From Synechocystis sp. PCC 7509 (GTDB lineage: Bacteria > Cyanobacteriota > Cyanobacteriia > Cyanobacteriales > Chroococcidiopsidaceae): a stretch of 64,000 nt of DNA. The stretch's first letter is position 1. Every line of letters starts with the position of its first letter. The stretch is taken from positions 2,554,324-2,618,323 of the forward strand of contig NZ_ALVU02000001.1 in assembly GCF_000332075.2 (NCBI RefSeq), given 5' to 3'. A model generated the notes under the pieces. It searched no databases, had not been told where the DNA came from, and worked only from the letters and a program-made list of their open reading frames with translations. Positions 15,216 to 24,020 of this stretch are shown here, piece by piece. The position numbers and the translations under genes were made by a program.

Positions 15216-17114
15216 TTAAGGAGGAGTTAAAAGCGTAATTGGAACTTCCTCAACTTCTGCCAACTTCTCCAGCGTCAAACGACTTGATTGCCGTTCGCCC
15301 GATAAACGTTTTAATAATATTGGTCTAGGATCGTGCAATAGATAAATAATGCGATCGCCTTCTAGCCATTGGTCACTAGAAACCGCTATTTGACTTCGTC
15401 CTTCTCTTTCGACAAATAAAGGCATTAATTCCCCTGCTCTAATCAATGCTTGCAAATGCGCCTGTTGAAACTCCAAACCTGGCTCATTCAGCGTTGTTGT
15501 CCCTAACTTAACTCTGCCATTGGTGAGATAATCATTCCAAGTTTTGATTGCCAATTCTGGTAAAAATGCTTGACTAATTTTTGTCGTATTATTCCCGTTA
15601 TTGGCTAGGGGAGTGCGGGGAAATACTGCTAAAACTCTAGGTGGGTTAAATTCTTCCGCCGCTCTTTGCGCCAACACAAAATTCACCTCTCCATTACCCG
15701 TCATAGCGATAAAAGTACCTATGGAACTAAGTCCTGCTTCCTCTAATACTTCTGGATCTAAAGCACTACTCAAGAAAAAAGATATATTTTCCGCTTCTGC
15801 TTGTTGGCGAGTTAAGGGATCGGTATCAATGATCGCTACAGATTCTCCTCGCTCTTTAAATAACCGCGCAATTAAAAGGCTCAAAGGATTGCAACCTACA
15901 ATTATCGCTCCTGTTGCTTCAGTAGAGGCAATTTTTAGCCACTTAGCTACCAATCCAGCGCTTAACCCTTGACAAAAAACTGTGATGATAATTGTTAGAA
16001 ATACTAAAGCTTTGATGGAGTCGCCGCCATTGATTCCTCGCTCGGTTAATAAAATTGAAAATAAAGAAGCTACCGATGCTGAGACAATACCTCTGGGTGC
16101 AACCCAACATAAAAATAGCTTTTGCTGCAAGTTCAAGCCGCTATTCCATGTACACGCCGCAATATTAATTGGCCGCACAACAAACATTAGTACCAATACT
16201 GTAAACAAGCTACCCCAGCCCAAAGCAAATATGCTAGCAATAGATAAATCCGCCGCCAGCAAAATAAACAGTACCGAAACGCCAAGAATAGTTAATTGCC
16301 CTTTGAAGCGTCGCAATAACCTTTCTTCCGGGATGGAGGACGAACCGAGTACCACACCTGCTACCACTGTCGCCATTAACCCCGACTCGCTGCGAATTAA
16401 TTGCGCCAAGGCAAATAAACCCCATAACCCAGCTAATACTACTAAGTTCTTTAGCTCATCTGAGATAAAATGAGCGTGTTTAAATATCAAACTTAATAAC
16501 CAACCACCTGCTGCACCAATCCCACCACCAATACCCAAACGCAAAACTAACCCGCTCAATGCTAAGACGGGATCGGCTTCCCCGTTTAAAATTGTGTCTA
16601 GGACAACAACCGCTAGAATTGCTCCTACTGGATCGATTAAAACTCCTTCCCCCTCTAAAAGAGTAGCCACTTGACGATCTACTTTTACATGGCGCAATAG
16701 CGGACTAACTACCGTAGGCCCTGTAACTACAACTAAAGCCGCATACAAAAAAGCGATCGCCCAGGGAAATTCCCCCAACCAGTGCGCCGCCATTCCACCA
16801 CCAATTAGAGTAATTAACGGCCCTATTGTCACCAGGTTACGCAGACTTCCAGAGACTTTCCCCAAGTCTCGCATTTCCAGATTTAGCCCGCCTTCAAATA
16901 AAATTACCGCCGTTGCTAGGGCGACAATTACCTCTAAGCCTGCGCCTAGTAACTGGGGATGTAGCAAACCCGTACCGTCAGAACCTAGCAAAATCCCAAA
17001 TAACAGCAAAAATACAATGCTGGGTACTTTAAGATATTCGGCGATTACTTGAGCGCCAATACCTGCAATTACAGCGATTGCGATCGCTAAAGTTATTTGA
17101 AAAGATGCTTCCAT
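15216..17114 (-). CDS. CPA1-type cation/proton antiporter with TrkA-N domain
   Basis: This 632-residue protein has about 12-13 transmembrane helices in residues 1-395. The ion-binding region LLEGEGVLIDPVGAI is that of NhaP-type CPA1 exchangers. A cytoplasmic Rossmann domain (AIIVGCNPLSLLIARLF) starts near residue 400, and a TrkA-C-like regulatory tail follows. It exchanges Na+ or K+ for H+ across the plasma or thylakoid membrane. Which cation is used cannot be read from sequence. Confidence 0.9.
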   Translation of the reverse strand: MEASFQITLAIAIAVIAGIGAQVIAEYLKVPSIVFLLLFGILLGSDGTGLLHPQLLGAGLEVIVALATAVILFEGGLNLEMRDLGKVSGSLRNLVTIGPLITLIGGGMAAHWLGEFPWAIAFLYAALVVVTGPTVVSPLLRHVKVDRQVATLLEGEGVLIDPVGAILAVVVLDTILNGEADPVLALSGLVLRLGIGGGIGAAGGWLLSLIFKHAHFISDELKNLVVLAGLWGLFALAQLIRSESGLMATVVAGVVLGSSSIPEERLLRRFKGQLTILGVSVLFILLAADLSIASIFALGWGSLFTVLVLMFVVRPINIAACTWNSGLNLQQKLFLCWVAPRGIVSASVASLFSILLTERGINGGDSIKALVFLTIIITVFCQGLSAGLVAKWLKIASTEATGAIIVGCNPLSLLIARLFKERGESVAIIDTDPLTRQQAEAENISFFLSSALDPEVLEEAGLSSIGTFIAMTGNGEVNFVLAQRAAEEFNPPRVLAVFPRTPLANNGNNTTKISQAFLPELAIKTWNDYLTNGRVKLGTTTLNEPGLEFQQAHLQALIRAGELMPLFVEREGRSQIAVSSDQWLEGDRIIYLLHDPRPILLKRLSGERQSSRLTLEKLAEVEEVPITLLTPP

Positions 17115-17217
17115 AGGCTAGATTTTGGCATTTAGCAAAACCTTTCATATCAAGATAGTCAATCTTAACTTTAAAATTTGCTCTTTGTTTTATTACCTGC
17201 TAAGTGCTGTTAGCTCT

Positions 17218-17829
17218 TTACTCGCCACTACCACCTTGATAGTTACTTTTGCAAGCTGCCAAAATCTGCTGATCGCTAGAACCAACCGCCGATAGCTGAT
17301 GATAGTTTTGCAGCGCTACAGAATAAGGAGTAGTAATTTCATTGCTGCCATTTTCGCCCATTGAGCGATCGCCGATTGCTGCAACTTGTCGACCATCCGT
17401 GTTATTGGTTAGTTCTGCTGGATAGGCTTCTGTTTCCGGCCCATTTGCTAGTAATAACGCCAATTTCCCTGCCTCAATCGTACCGTTAAAACAATTAAAT
17501 TCTGAGTTAGGTAAATAAAATGCCCCCACTGCTCTACCCTTGTTTACCTCAATAACTATGTACTCGTGTCCTATTTGTTGAGGTTCGGCTGATTGACCGT
17601 ACAAGTAAATACCGTCCTTTTGGGGTAATTTACCTTTGGTTTCATACGTGTTTTTACTTAATTCGTCTCCAAGCACAGAAATTTTATACGGACTTGTACT
17701 AAGTAACTCATTAGTCAACGCTGGTGGCGCTACGACAGTAAAAATACTTAAAATTATTAGTAAGCTGGCTAGAGGAGCTTTGCTGTGATGCCGCGCCAAA
17801 AACAAATTATCAATATAGTTAAGCATCAT
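17218..17829 (-). CDS. Secreted hypothetical protein
   Basis: The start at 17829 (MMLNYIDNLFLARH) is preferred because AAGGA precedes it; an upstream ATG at 17880 gives 17 more residues without a ribosome site. A hydrophobic signal segment (LASLLIILSIFTVVAP) is followed by a soluble domain with two cysteines. The conserved-looking core includes DGIYLYGQS and EYIVIEVNKGRAVGAFYLPNSEFNCFNG. I recognise it only as a cyanobacterial protein family without function. Confidence 0.65.
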   Translation of the reverse strand: MMLNYIDNLFLARHHSKAPLASLLIILSIFTVVAPPALTNELLSTSPYKISVLGDELSKNTYETKGKLPQKDGIYLYGQSAEPQQIGHEYIVIEVNKGRAVGAFYLPNSEFNCFNGTIEAGKLALLLANGPETEAYPAELTNNTDGRQVAAIGDRSMGENGSNEITTPYSVALQNYHQLSAVGSSDQQILAACKSNYQGGSGE

Positions 17830-18007
17830 CGATTCCTTTTTATTATCTAGCGCTAGGCTGGGGGGTAATGGTTCAGCCATGATTACAGCATACCCAATTA
17901 GTTATGCTTTATTGATACTTCAAAAGGGATACTTTGCTTTCCGTAAAAAAGCTTAACTTTCTCTCAACAATTGCGGCAAAAATCTCAAAAAAGTTACCCA
18001 TAAACAA

Positions 18008-18030
18008 TACCTCCTAAGTTTTAGGAGGTA
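18008..18030. terminator. Inverted repeat downstream of sigma factor gene
   Basis: The perfect 10-bp arms TACCTCCTAA and TTAGGAGGTA enclose a three-base loop, about 40 bases past the sigma factor stop. The following minus-strand sequence (TTGTTTATGGG) has only a weak U-tract, so termination is possible but not certain. Confidence 0.4.
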
Positions 18031-18067
18031 CGCAATTTCATTGAAGCTAAAAAATGCGGCAGCTTCT

Positions 18068-19051
18068 TCAACTAGCAATGTACTCTTGCACGTTCTCACG
18101 ACGGCGGCGCAAGTGAGCTAAAGCCTGATGTTCTAGCTGACGGACTCGTTCTCGACTGAGGTTGAGTCTCTCGCCAACTTTGGCTAAAGACAATTCGTTA
18201 CCGTCAACCAAACCAAAGCGTAGGCTGACTACTGAACGTTGTTGGGGTGTAAGTTCTGCTAATAGATTATCGATATCTTGACGCAAGGCTTCTTGAGTCA
18301 TGAAATGATCCGGCGATGGGCCGTCATCTTCTAGCAAATCTTGCAATTCGGTGTCTTGATTGTCGCCAACGCGGATATCTAAAGATACTGGTTGACGAGC
18401 AAGATTCAAGTATTCACGAATTTGGGCGGGTTCTAGCTCTAAGGCTATGGCAATTTCATTGGCATTAGGACTTCGCCCTAATTTTTGCGCTAGTTCTCGC
18501 TGGACTTTTTTAATTTTGTTGAGTTTTTCGGTAATGTGGATAGGTAGCCTAATAGTCCGGGCTTGTTGAGCGATCGCACGGGTAATGGCTTGGCGTATCC
18601 ACCAATAAGCGTAGGTAGAAAACTTATAGCCGCGCATCGGATCGAACTTCTCCACACCGCGCTCTAGTCCCATTGTCCCTTCTTGGATCAAGTCCAAAAA
18701 TTCCATGTTCCGCTTTTGGTACTTTTTGGCGATCGCCACTACTAAGCGTAAGTTTGCCTCAATCATTTTTTGCTTGGCTCTTTTACCGCGCTTAATAGTT
18801 TCTGGCAACTCGGCGGCGGCGATATCTACTTGAGTCGCCCATTCATCAGAAGTTGGTTCCCTGTGCAGTTGCTTTGCCAGAGCTTCTTTAGCTTCTAGGA
18901 GCGACATCATTTGTTGTACTTGCTTCCCGTAAATAATTTCTTGTTCGCGGGTTAGCAGGGGTACGCGACCAATTTCTCGCAGATAGGTACGAACCATATC
19001 TGCCGTAAATTTGGTTCTATTAGTTTCGGTAGTGGTGTTAACAGTAGGCAT
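18068..19051 (-). CDS. sigB: Group 2 RNA polymerase sigma factor, SigB type
   Basis: The 327-residue protein has sigma regions 1.2, 2, 3 and 4 but no long 1.1 region, as in cyanobacterial group 2 factors. Region 1.2 reads VRTYLREIGRVPLLTREQE, region 2.3-2.4 holds YKFSTYAYWWIRQAITRAI, and region 4.2 ends SRERVRQLEHQALAHLRRR. Group 2 factors are non-essential and direct stress, nitrogen or dark responses. The N-terminus (MPTVNTTTETNRTKFTADM) resembles Nostoc SigB; among paralogues the letter is a best guess. Confidence 0.9.
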   Translation of the reverse strand: MPTVNTTTETNRTKFTADMVRTYLREIGRVPLLTREQEIIYGKQVQQMMSLLEAKEALAKQLHREPTSDEWATQVDIAAAELPETIKRGKRAKQKMIEANLRLVVAIAKKYQKRNMEFLDLIQEGTMGLERGVEKFDPMRGYKFSTYAYWWIRQAITRAIAQQARTIRLPIHITEKLNKIKKVQRELAQKLGRSPNANEIAIALELEPAQIREYLNLARQPVSLDIRVGDNQDTELQDLLEDDGPSPDHFMTQEALRQDIDNLLAELTPQQRSVVSLRFGLVDGNELSLAKVGERLNLSRERVRQLEHQALAHLRRRRENVQEYIAS

Positions 19052-19437
19052 TTGTGCGTCGTCAACTCCGTAGAGAATTTGAATGCTAAAGGGCTAAAAC
19101 CGGACAGGAATCAAAGCTTATATCTAACTGGACATTAACTAATTAGTGTTTGAACATACATCCTACAGAAGGTGTAGAGACGCTGCCTCTCTAGAATAAG
19201 TTTCCCGTCCACTTGGGCTTAGTTAACTTAATCGAAGTCGGTATGACTTTATTATAGTGTAAATTTAGTTATTTGCATAAGTTTTAGAAAAGATGCGTTG
19301 TTAATCGCCCTTTGAATTAAAGAGGCGATCGCACTTATCTTATATATGATGACTTGACTTGAGAAGAAATACGTGCATTACAGCTACCGGATAACCGTAC
19401 TGATTTGCGCTTCAAGATGGGGAGATATTACGAAGTG
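19052..19437. other. Leader and promoter region of sigB
   Basis: This 386-bp gap contains the probable sigB promoter (-10 at 19251-19256) and so implies a leader of nearly 190 bases. An open 28-codon stretch after a stop at 19360-19362 (EEIRALQLPDNRTDLRFKM and on) ends at 19449, inside the 3' end of the next gene, and may be a gene remnant. A HIP1-like site is at about 19325. Confidence 0.4.
19251..19256 (-). promoter_or_regulatory. Candidate -10 box for sigB
   Basis: On the minus strand the hexamer is TATAAT, preceded 18 bases upstream by TTATGC as a poor -35. The weak -35 would fit dependence on group 2 sigma factors or an activator; this is inference. Confidence 0.35.
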
Positions 19438-21174
19438 CTAAAATCCTAGATCGGCTTGAGCCAATTGCGCGGCGGCAAATACTTCCTCATCGGGCTTTTC
19501 TTCCCAAGCAACATCACCAATTTCTGTATAGAAAGTTTGATCGTAAGGGCGCGTTCTGACTACTACAGGCATGGGTACGGCGTGACCGAGAATTAAAGCT
19601 TGTTGTTTGGAGTCGAGTTTTGCAAGAACGCTACGCAAGGCTTGACCGCCGGAAACTCCGGTAAAAATCGCCTCAATATCTTTCTCATCGTTGAGTAAAG
19701 CTGTGATCCTTGTGCCAATTTGTGACATTACTTCGTTGTCAATTCCTGATGGACGCTGATCTACAACTAATAAAGTGACAAAATATTTACGCATTTCGCG
19801 GGCAATAATCCCGAAAATGGTTTGTTTTACAGTGGCAGGATCGAGAAAGCGGTGAGCTTCTTCAATAGTAATTACTAATGGATGAGGGCGATCGCACGGA
19901 TTTTTGCTTTGTAAGAATTTCTCGGCTTTGTGGACGTAAGAGTGATGGATGCGGCGAGAGATAGTATTGGTTGCCAGCATATAGGAAAGCATATTTGACT
20001 GCGAACCAAATTCAATAACTACGTGCTTGCCAGCGTCCAAGGAAGCCAAAATTTTATCTATATAGTTATGCGGGCAAGTAGTCCGCATATACTTAAGATC
20101 CTCTAGGCGTAATAGTTTGCGCTGTAATGCCATAATTGAGGACTTGTTACCCCGTTTTTCCTGGCAAAACATTTCTATTTCTTCGTTACCCATCGCTAAA
20201 AGTTGAGTAATCCAAGACTTACCAAACTCGTTACGCAAAATTGTGGCATTTTCTAAACTTGCTTCTGACAAGTTTAATTCGTTGCGTACCAGCATGATGT
20301 CTTCAACTTCAATTTGGTCGTAACTTAGATAAAGTTCTTGAGCATCTCGCACTCCTCGGCGCTTGGTAGAAGCCGGATCGAGGGTGTATACCTGAACTTT
20401 GCCCGGAAATAGCTGGCGCAAGCCTTTAACGGTGCTAAATTGCTTGCCTTCCGATACTGCCTCCCAGCCATACTCAGAGTGCATATCGAAAATTAAGTTT
20501 ACCGCCGCCTGTTTGCGAATAATCCCCGACAGTAGCAAGCGTGTGAGGAAAGATTTACCAGTTCCTGACTTGCCAAATACGCCGTTACTACGTTCTACAA
20601 ATCGATCTAGGTCTATACATATCGGTACGTCCATGTCAAGAGGTTGACCGATCGCAAAGTTGCGTTTTTGGGGGTCATCTTCCCAACCAAATACGGCTCT
20701 AAAATCGCGTTCGCTGGCATCGTAAACTTGACTAAAGTGGCTGGGAATAGTTTTGACAGGTAGCAGTTCCATATTGCTGCTACTTTGGGGTTGAAAAGAT
20801 GCTAATCCGCTTACACCGTGATGTTCCGATTGACCATTTTTATGAAAAACTGGTTCGTCTGATTCAGGGGTAAACATCAACATCGGTGTAAGATCGATAG
20901 TTCCATAAGTACCGCTTCCCGCCAAAACTTCGCGCATAAAGTCGTCGCTAGGTAAAGGCGGATTGGCAACAATTCGCTGGCTAGAAGTTCCTAGACATAC
21001 ATCCGTCAGCATACAAAAGAAACGCGATTTCATTCCTTCGACAACTAGGAATTTGCCAACGCGCATATCTTCGACTAAGACATCGGGATGCAAGCGCACC
21101 TCTAAGCCTTCACTGAGCGAACCTTGTGTAACTGAACCTAATGGCTGTCCCAAATTCATGCGAGTTATTTGCAC
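19438..21174 (-). CDS. HerA-like (DUF87) ATPase
   Basis: This 578-residue protein carries a HAS-barrel-like N-terminal region and a HerA/FtsK-superfamily ATPase. Walker A is GKSGTGKS at residues 201-208 and the Walker B region is VITIEEAHRFLDP. A sensor/arginine-finger-type motif, VTLLVVDQRPSGID, follows. HerA ATPases are DNA-translocating motors that often work with the NurA nuclease in end resection, or with other nucleases in defence. No NurA gene is adjacent here. The annotated start is GTG; an internal ATG five codons in (MNLGQPLG) is an alternative. Confidence 0.85.
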   Translation of the reverse strand: MQITRMNLGQPLGSVTQGSLSEGLEVRLHPDVLVEDMRVGKFLVVEGMKSRFFCMLTDVCLGTSSQRIVANPPLPSDDFMREVLAGSGTYGTIDLTPMLMFTPESDEPVFHKNGQSEHHGVSGLASFQPQSSSNMELLPVKTIPSHFSQVYDASERDFRAVFGWEDDPQKRNFAIGQPLDMDVPICIDLDRFVERSNGVFGKSGTGKSFLTRLLLSGIIRKQAAVNLIFDMHSEYGWEAVSEGKQFSTVKGLRQLFPGKVQVYTLDPASTKRRGVRDAQELYLSYDQIEVEDIMLVRNELNLSEASLENATILRNEFGKSWITQLLAMGNEEIEMFCQEKRGNKSSIMALQRKLLRLEDLKYMRTTCPHNYIDKILASLDAGKHVVIEFGSQSNMLSYMLATNTISRRIHHSYVHKAEKFLQSKNPCDRPHPLVITIEEAHRFLDPATVKQTIFGIIAREMRKYFVTLLVVDQRPSGIDNEVMSQIGTRITALLNDEKDIEAIFTGVSGGQALRSVLAKLDSKQQALILGHAVPMPVVVRTRPYDQTFYTEIGDVAWEEKPDEEVFAAAQLAQADLGF

Positions 21175-21257
21175 TGCGTGGGTTATTGGCTTATCTTAGA
21201 GCCAATTAGGGCAAGCTGTCAGCCATTAAAGCCGTAAAATAATATTTTTGTACTACT

Positions 21258-22049
21258 TTAGTCAATATTAATCGACGTAGGGGCAGAACCTGTAGTAGTA
21301 GAGCCTGGTGTAAGTTTGCGATATTGACTGTACAAGCGATCGCGCCAACTAAAAAATGGTTGATAAGCTGGATCATCGGCTAAACCTGGTACGCCTTTCC
21401 CTTTGACACTTAAGGGTAAATCTAAATAGGGGCCATCGGGGAACTTAATTAACATTGATAGCCCAGCTACCGATAAATCTGCAAGGGTAGTGCGATCGCC
21501 CACTAAGTAAGGACTATCAGCTAACAGCAAGCATAATGCTTCTAAGTCTTGTTTTAGGTCAGTTTCGGCGGACTTTACTATATCGGGACTTGCGCCAACT
21601 CCAAAACCTAAAATTTTCAATACATCGTTGGGGACGGCTTCTACTAAGCCTTTGAGTAAGTCTGGCGTAGTATTGGGTAACAAAGCTTTGCGGAAGTTTT
21701 GATCTTGACTTAACGCACCAAATAGAGCTTTACGGCTTTTTATCCCAATAGATTCATCCGCCCATTCTTCTATAAGCAAGCATAATCCTCTTTGTTTGGG
21801 GTCAGTAGGAAGTAACGGACGCGCGGGATACTTTTCGTCTAAATACTTAGCGATCGCCGTTGAATCAGCGACTATATTAGCACCGTCTTTAATTACTGGA
21901 ACTTTGCGTTGACCAGTTAGCCGAAATAACTCTACTTGTCCGATTCCTGGAGTTACTTCAATCTTGCGATAATCCAATCCTTTGTAGTCTAGGATTAGCC
22001 GCACTTTTTCGCAATACTGAGATAGTTCAAACTGGTACAATTCAATCAT
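21258..22049 (-). CDS. Glutathione S-transferase family protein
   Basis: A 263-residue GST. The N-terminal thioredoxin-like domain (residues 1-75) includes LYQFELSQYCEKVRLILDYK and the cis-proline motif RKVPVIKDG with ADSTAIAKYL for glutathione binding. The all-helical C-terminal domain includes YLVGDRTTLADLSVAG, an N-capping-box motif. A SQYCEKV cysteine sits where omega- or beta-type GSTs keep theirs. The substrate is unknown; detoxification or redox roles are typical. Confidence 0.88.
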   Translation of the reverse strand: MIELYQFELSQYCEKVRLILDYKGLDYRKIEVTPGIGQVELFRLTGQRKVPVIKDGANIVADSTAIAKYLDEKYPARPLLPTDPKQRGLCLLIEEWADESIGIKSRKALFGALSQDQNFRKALLPNTTPDLLKGLVEAVPNDVLKILGFGVGASPDIVKSAETDLKQDLEALCLLLADSPYLVGDRTTLADLSVAGLSMLIKFPDGPYLDLPLSVKGKGVPGLADDPAYQPFFSWRDRLYSQYRKLTPGSTTTGSAPTSINID

Positions 22050-22241
22050 TTTGCGTAGTGGCTTTGAATTAAAGCGTCAATAATTTACTTACTATATGAT
22101 TCCTTAAAACCGTCTATTTTGACAATCTAACTGCAAATTTTTCCAAAAATTACTTCTTTCTACCTCTTTAGTTATTCAATTGCAGTTTTGTATTTAGTTG
22201 CTAGATTTTTGTCTATTTGAGAGCTATTTTATTAAAAATAA

Positions 22242-22273
22242 ATACTCTCTCAACCTACAGATTGAGAGAGTAT
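22242..22273 (-). terminator. Intrinsic terminator of GlsB-like gene
   Basis: A 12-bp perfect stem (ATACTCTCTCAA/TTGAGAGAGTAT) has an eight-base loop. On the minus strand it is followed by TTTATTTTTAAT. It lies 30 bases after the stop of the gene at 22304. Confidence 0.8.
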
Positions 22274-22303
22274 CAATAGTTATTTAGTTTTTGCACAATT
22301 TTG

Positions 22304-22582
22304 TTATGCAGTCCGGCGAGTTACTAAACCCCAGATGAATAGCAAAACGATTGCCCCAATTACTGCAAAGATGATGCTAGGCAATGTCAACGCTCCTACT
22401 GAAGCTGCTGTTCCCACACCGCCACCAAAGAACAATCCACCCAACCAGCCACCAACTAGCGCACCTAAAATACCTAAAATCATTGTGGCAAGAATACCAC
22501 CGCCTTGATGTCCTGGATAAATAGCTTTAGCGATCGCACCTGCAATCAAACCTAAAACCACCCACGCTAAGATTCCAAACAT
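22304..22582 (-). CDS. GlsB/YeaQ/YmgE family membrane protein
   Basis: A 92-residue, very hydrophobic, glycine-rich protein with three transmembrane helices. Motifs are GLIAGAIAKAIYPGHQGGG and GILGALVGGWLGG, the hallmarks of this stress-response (transglycosylase-associated) family. The start is the ATG at 22582 (MFGILAWVVLG), with AAGGAG upstream; the longer frame to 22657 is not supported. The exact role is unknown even in well-studied bacteria. Confidence 0.9.
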   Translation of the reverse strand: MFGILAWVVLGLIAGAIAKAIYPGHQGGGILATMILGILGALVGGWLGGLFFGGGVGTAASVGALTLPSIIFAVIGAIVLLFIWGLVTRRTA

Positions 22583-23017
22583 ATTTGTTTTCTCCTTTTG
22601 TTTTTTATATCCCTGTTTCCTTATGTATAAGTTATCACTATCAATTATCGATTTCACTCTATCGTAAGTAAGAACCCAAAGGCATAGAAATATTGTCTAT
22701 TTATTATTTATTTTTAACGTTTTATCCAACTGTTTTATTTAGCTCACAAAAAAATAATTAAGCAGATTTTGTTAAAAAAGCTAAAGATGTTTATAGAGCA
22801 AAGCAATATTAAAATAATTGATAACTTTTTAGCTATTAACTAACTGTAAATAATTAGTTAAAGAAACGCGATCGCCCAATATTGATGTTAACTAAAATAA
22901 AATAAATATCAGTCTTTAGCTAGATGTGGGTTGTATTTTGTGTAAAACCTTTGTAAAGTTGTAGGCAAATGTTGTAAAACTTATCAAGAGTCGGAAATAA
23001 ATAAGAGGAAAACAACA
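22583..23017. other. AT-rich divergent promoter region
   Basis: No gene is seen in this 435-bp gap between the leftward GlsB-like gene and the rightward fasciclin gene. It is strongly AT-rich, with one HIP1 site near 22868. Repeated TTGTAAA words (22950-22980) precede the fasciclin gene. Promoters for both genes must be here, but I cannot place them confidently. Confidence 0.4.
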
Positions 23018-23743
23018 ATGATTAAAAGTCAAAAGCACAATAGCAGCAATTCACTTAAAAAAGTTGCTTACATACTAGGGATTGCTAGTGCTAGCATTCT
23101 AATTGGATTTCCTTTACAAGCACAGCAGTCTGGGGGAGGAGCGCTTAATCCTAGACCAAGTATTTTTAACGAGCCTCCTTACAACCGCTCTGGTGGAGCC
23201 ACAACAACACCAGAAGCTACTCCATCAACACCAGAAGCTACTCCAGAAACTAGCCCCGCTCCAGTTCCCGACGCTACTACCCCTGCACCAGCGCCAACAG
23301 AAGGTACTCCTGGTGCGTCAACAGGGAGCGAAAACTTAGTAGCATTAGCGGCTGCTAATGGTTCTTTCAAAACCCTCACGGCTGCTTTAAAAGCCGCAGA
23401 TTTGACGGCAACATTAGAAGGTGCGGGTCCATTTACAGTTTTTGCTCCTACGGATCAAGCTTTTGCCGCTTTACCTCAAGAAGCGCTCCAAGAACTATTG
23501 AAACCAGAGAACAAAGCCCTGTTAGTCAAAATTTTGACTTATCATGTAGTTCCTGGAAAAGTGACATCTACGGACTTAAAGTCTGGAGCAGTAAAATCTG
23601 TAGAGGGTGGTTCGATCAACGTTAAAGTTGATTCGGCGACAGGTGTATCGGTGAACGAAGCCAAAGTAGTTCAGCCAGATATTCAAGCTAGTAATGGTGT
23701 AATTCATGTCATCGATAAAGTAATTTTGCCTCCAGACATCTAA
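23018..23743 (+). CDS. Secreted fasciclin-domain protein
   Basis: A 241-residue protein with a signal peptide ending near residue 36 (PLQAQ). A conserved motif ALNPRPSIFNEPPYNRS spans residues 42-58. A Pro/Thr/Ala-rich linker (PEATPSTPEATPETSPAP) runs to about residue 100, and one fasciclin (FAS1) domain covers about 105-241. FAS1 boxes are visible: FKTLTAALKAADL, FTVFAPTDQAFAAL and NGVIHVIDKVILPP. Such proteins mediate adhesion or matrix contacts outside the cell. AGAGGA precedes the start. The 42-58 motif recurs in the secreted protein at 43009. Confidence 0.93.
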   Translation: MIKSQKHNSSNSLKKVAYILGIASASILIGFPLQAQQSGGGALNPRPSIFNEPPYNRSGGATTTPEATPSTPEATPETSPAPVPDATTPAPAPTEGTPGASTGSENLVALAAANGSFKTLTAALKAADLTATLEGAGPFTVFAPTDQAFAALPQEALQELLKPENKALLVKILTYHVVPGKVTSTDLKSGAVKSVEGGSINVKVDSATGVSVNEAKVVQPDIQASNGVIHVIDKVILPPDI

Positions 23744-24020
23744 AAGACTGTTAAGTGCTAGTTTTTAACTTAGGTGCGGAAGTTCCTACTCTCAGCATTA
23801 CGGGGTAGGGAGGCAAAGTTGGGAATAAAAATTCCATTTTTGCTCGTGCTAGACGTAGTACGGCATTTTTTGGGGAAGGATTCTAACCAAAAGATGCCTA
23901 CCCACCTAAGAGAATCCTAGCCCCGCAAGCTATTATCAATTTCTGCAACTTTCCTGTATCACCCGCTTTCGTACCAATTACCAATTACTAATTTTGCACG
24001 CTCAAATCGTCGGTATTTGC

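Noticed and set aside
15601-16473. Plus-strand open frames of 123 and 163 codons within the antiporter gene
   Set aside because: They lie opposite the well-supported antiporter and show no family motifs.
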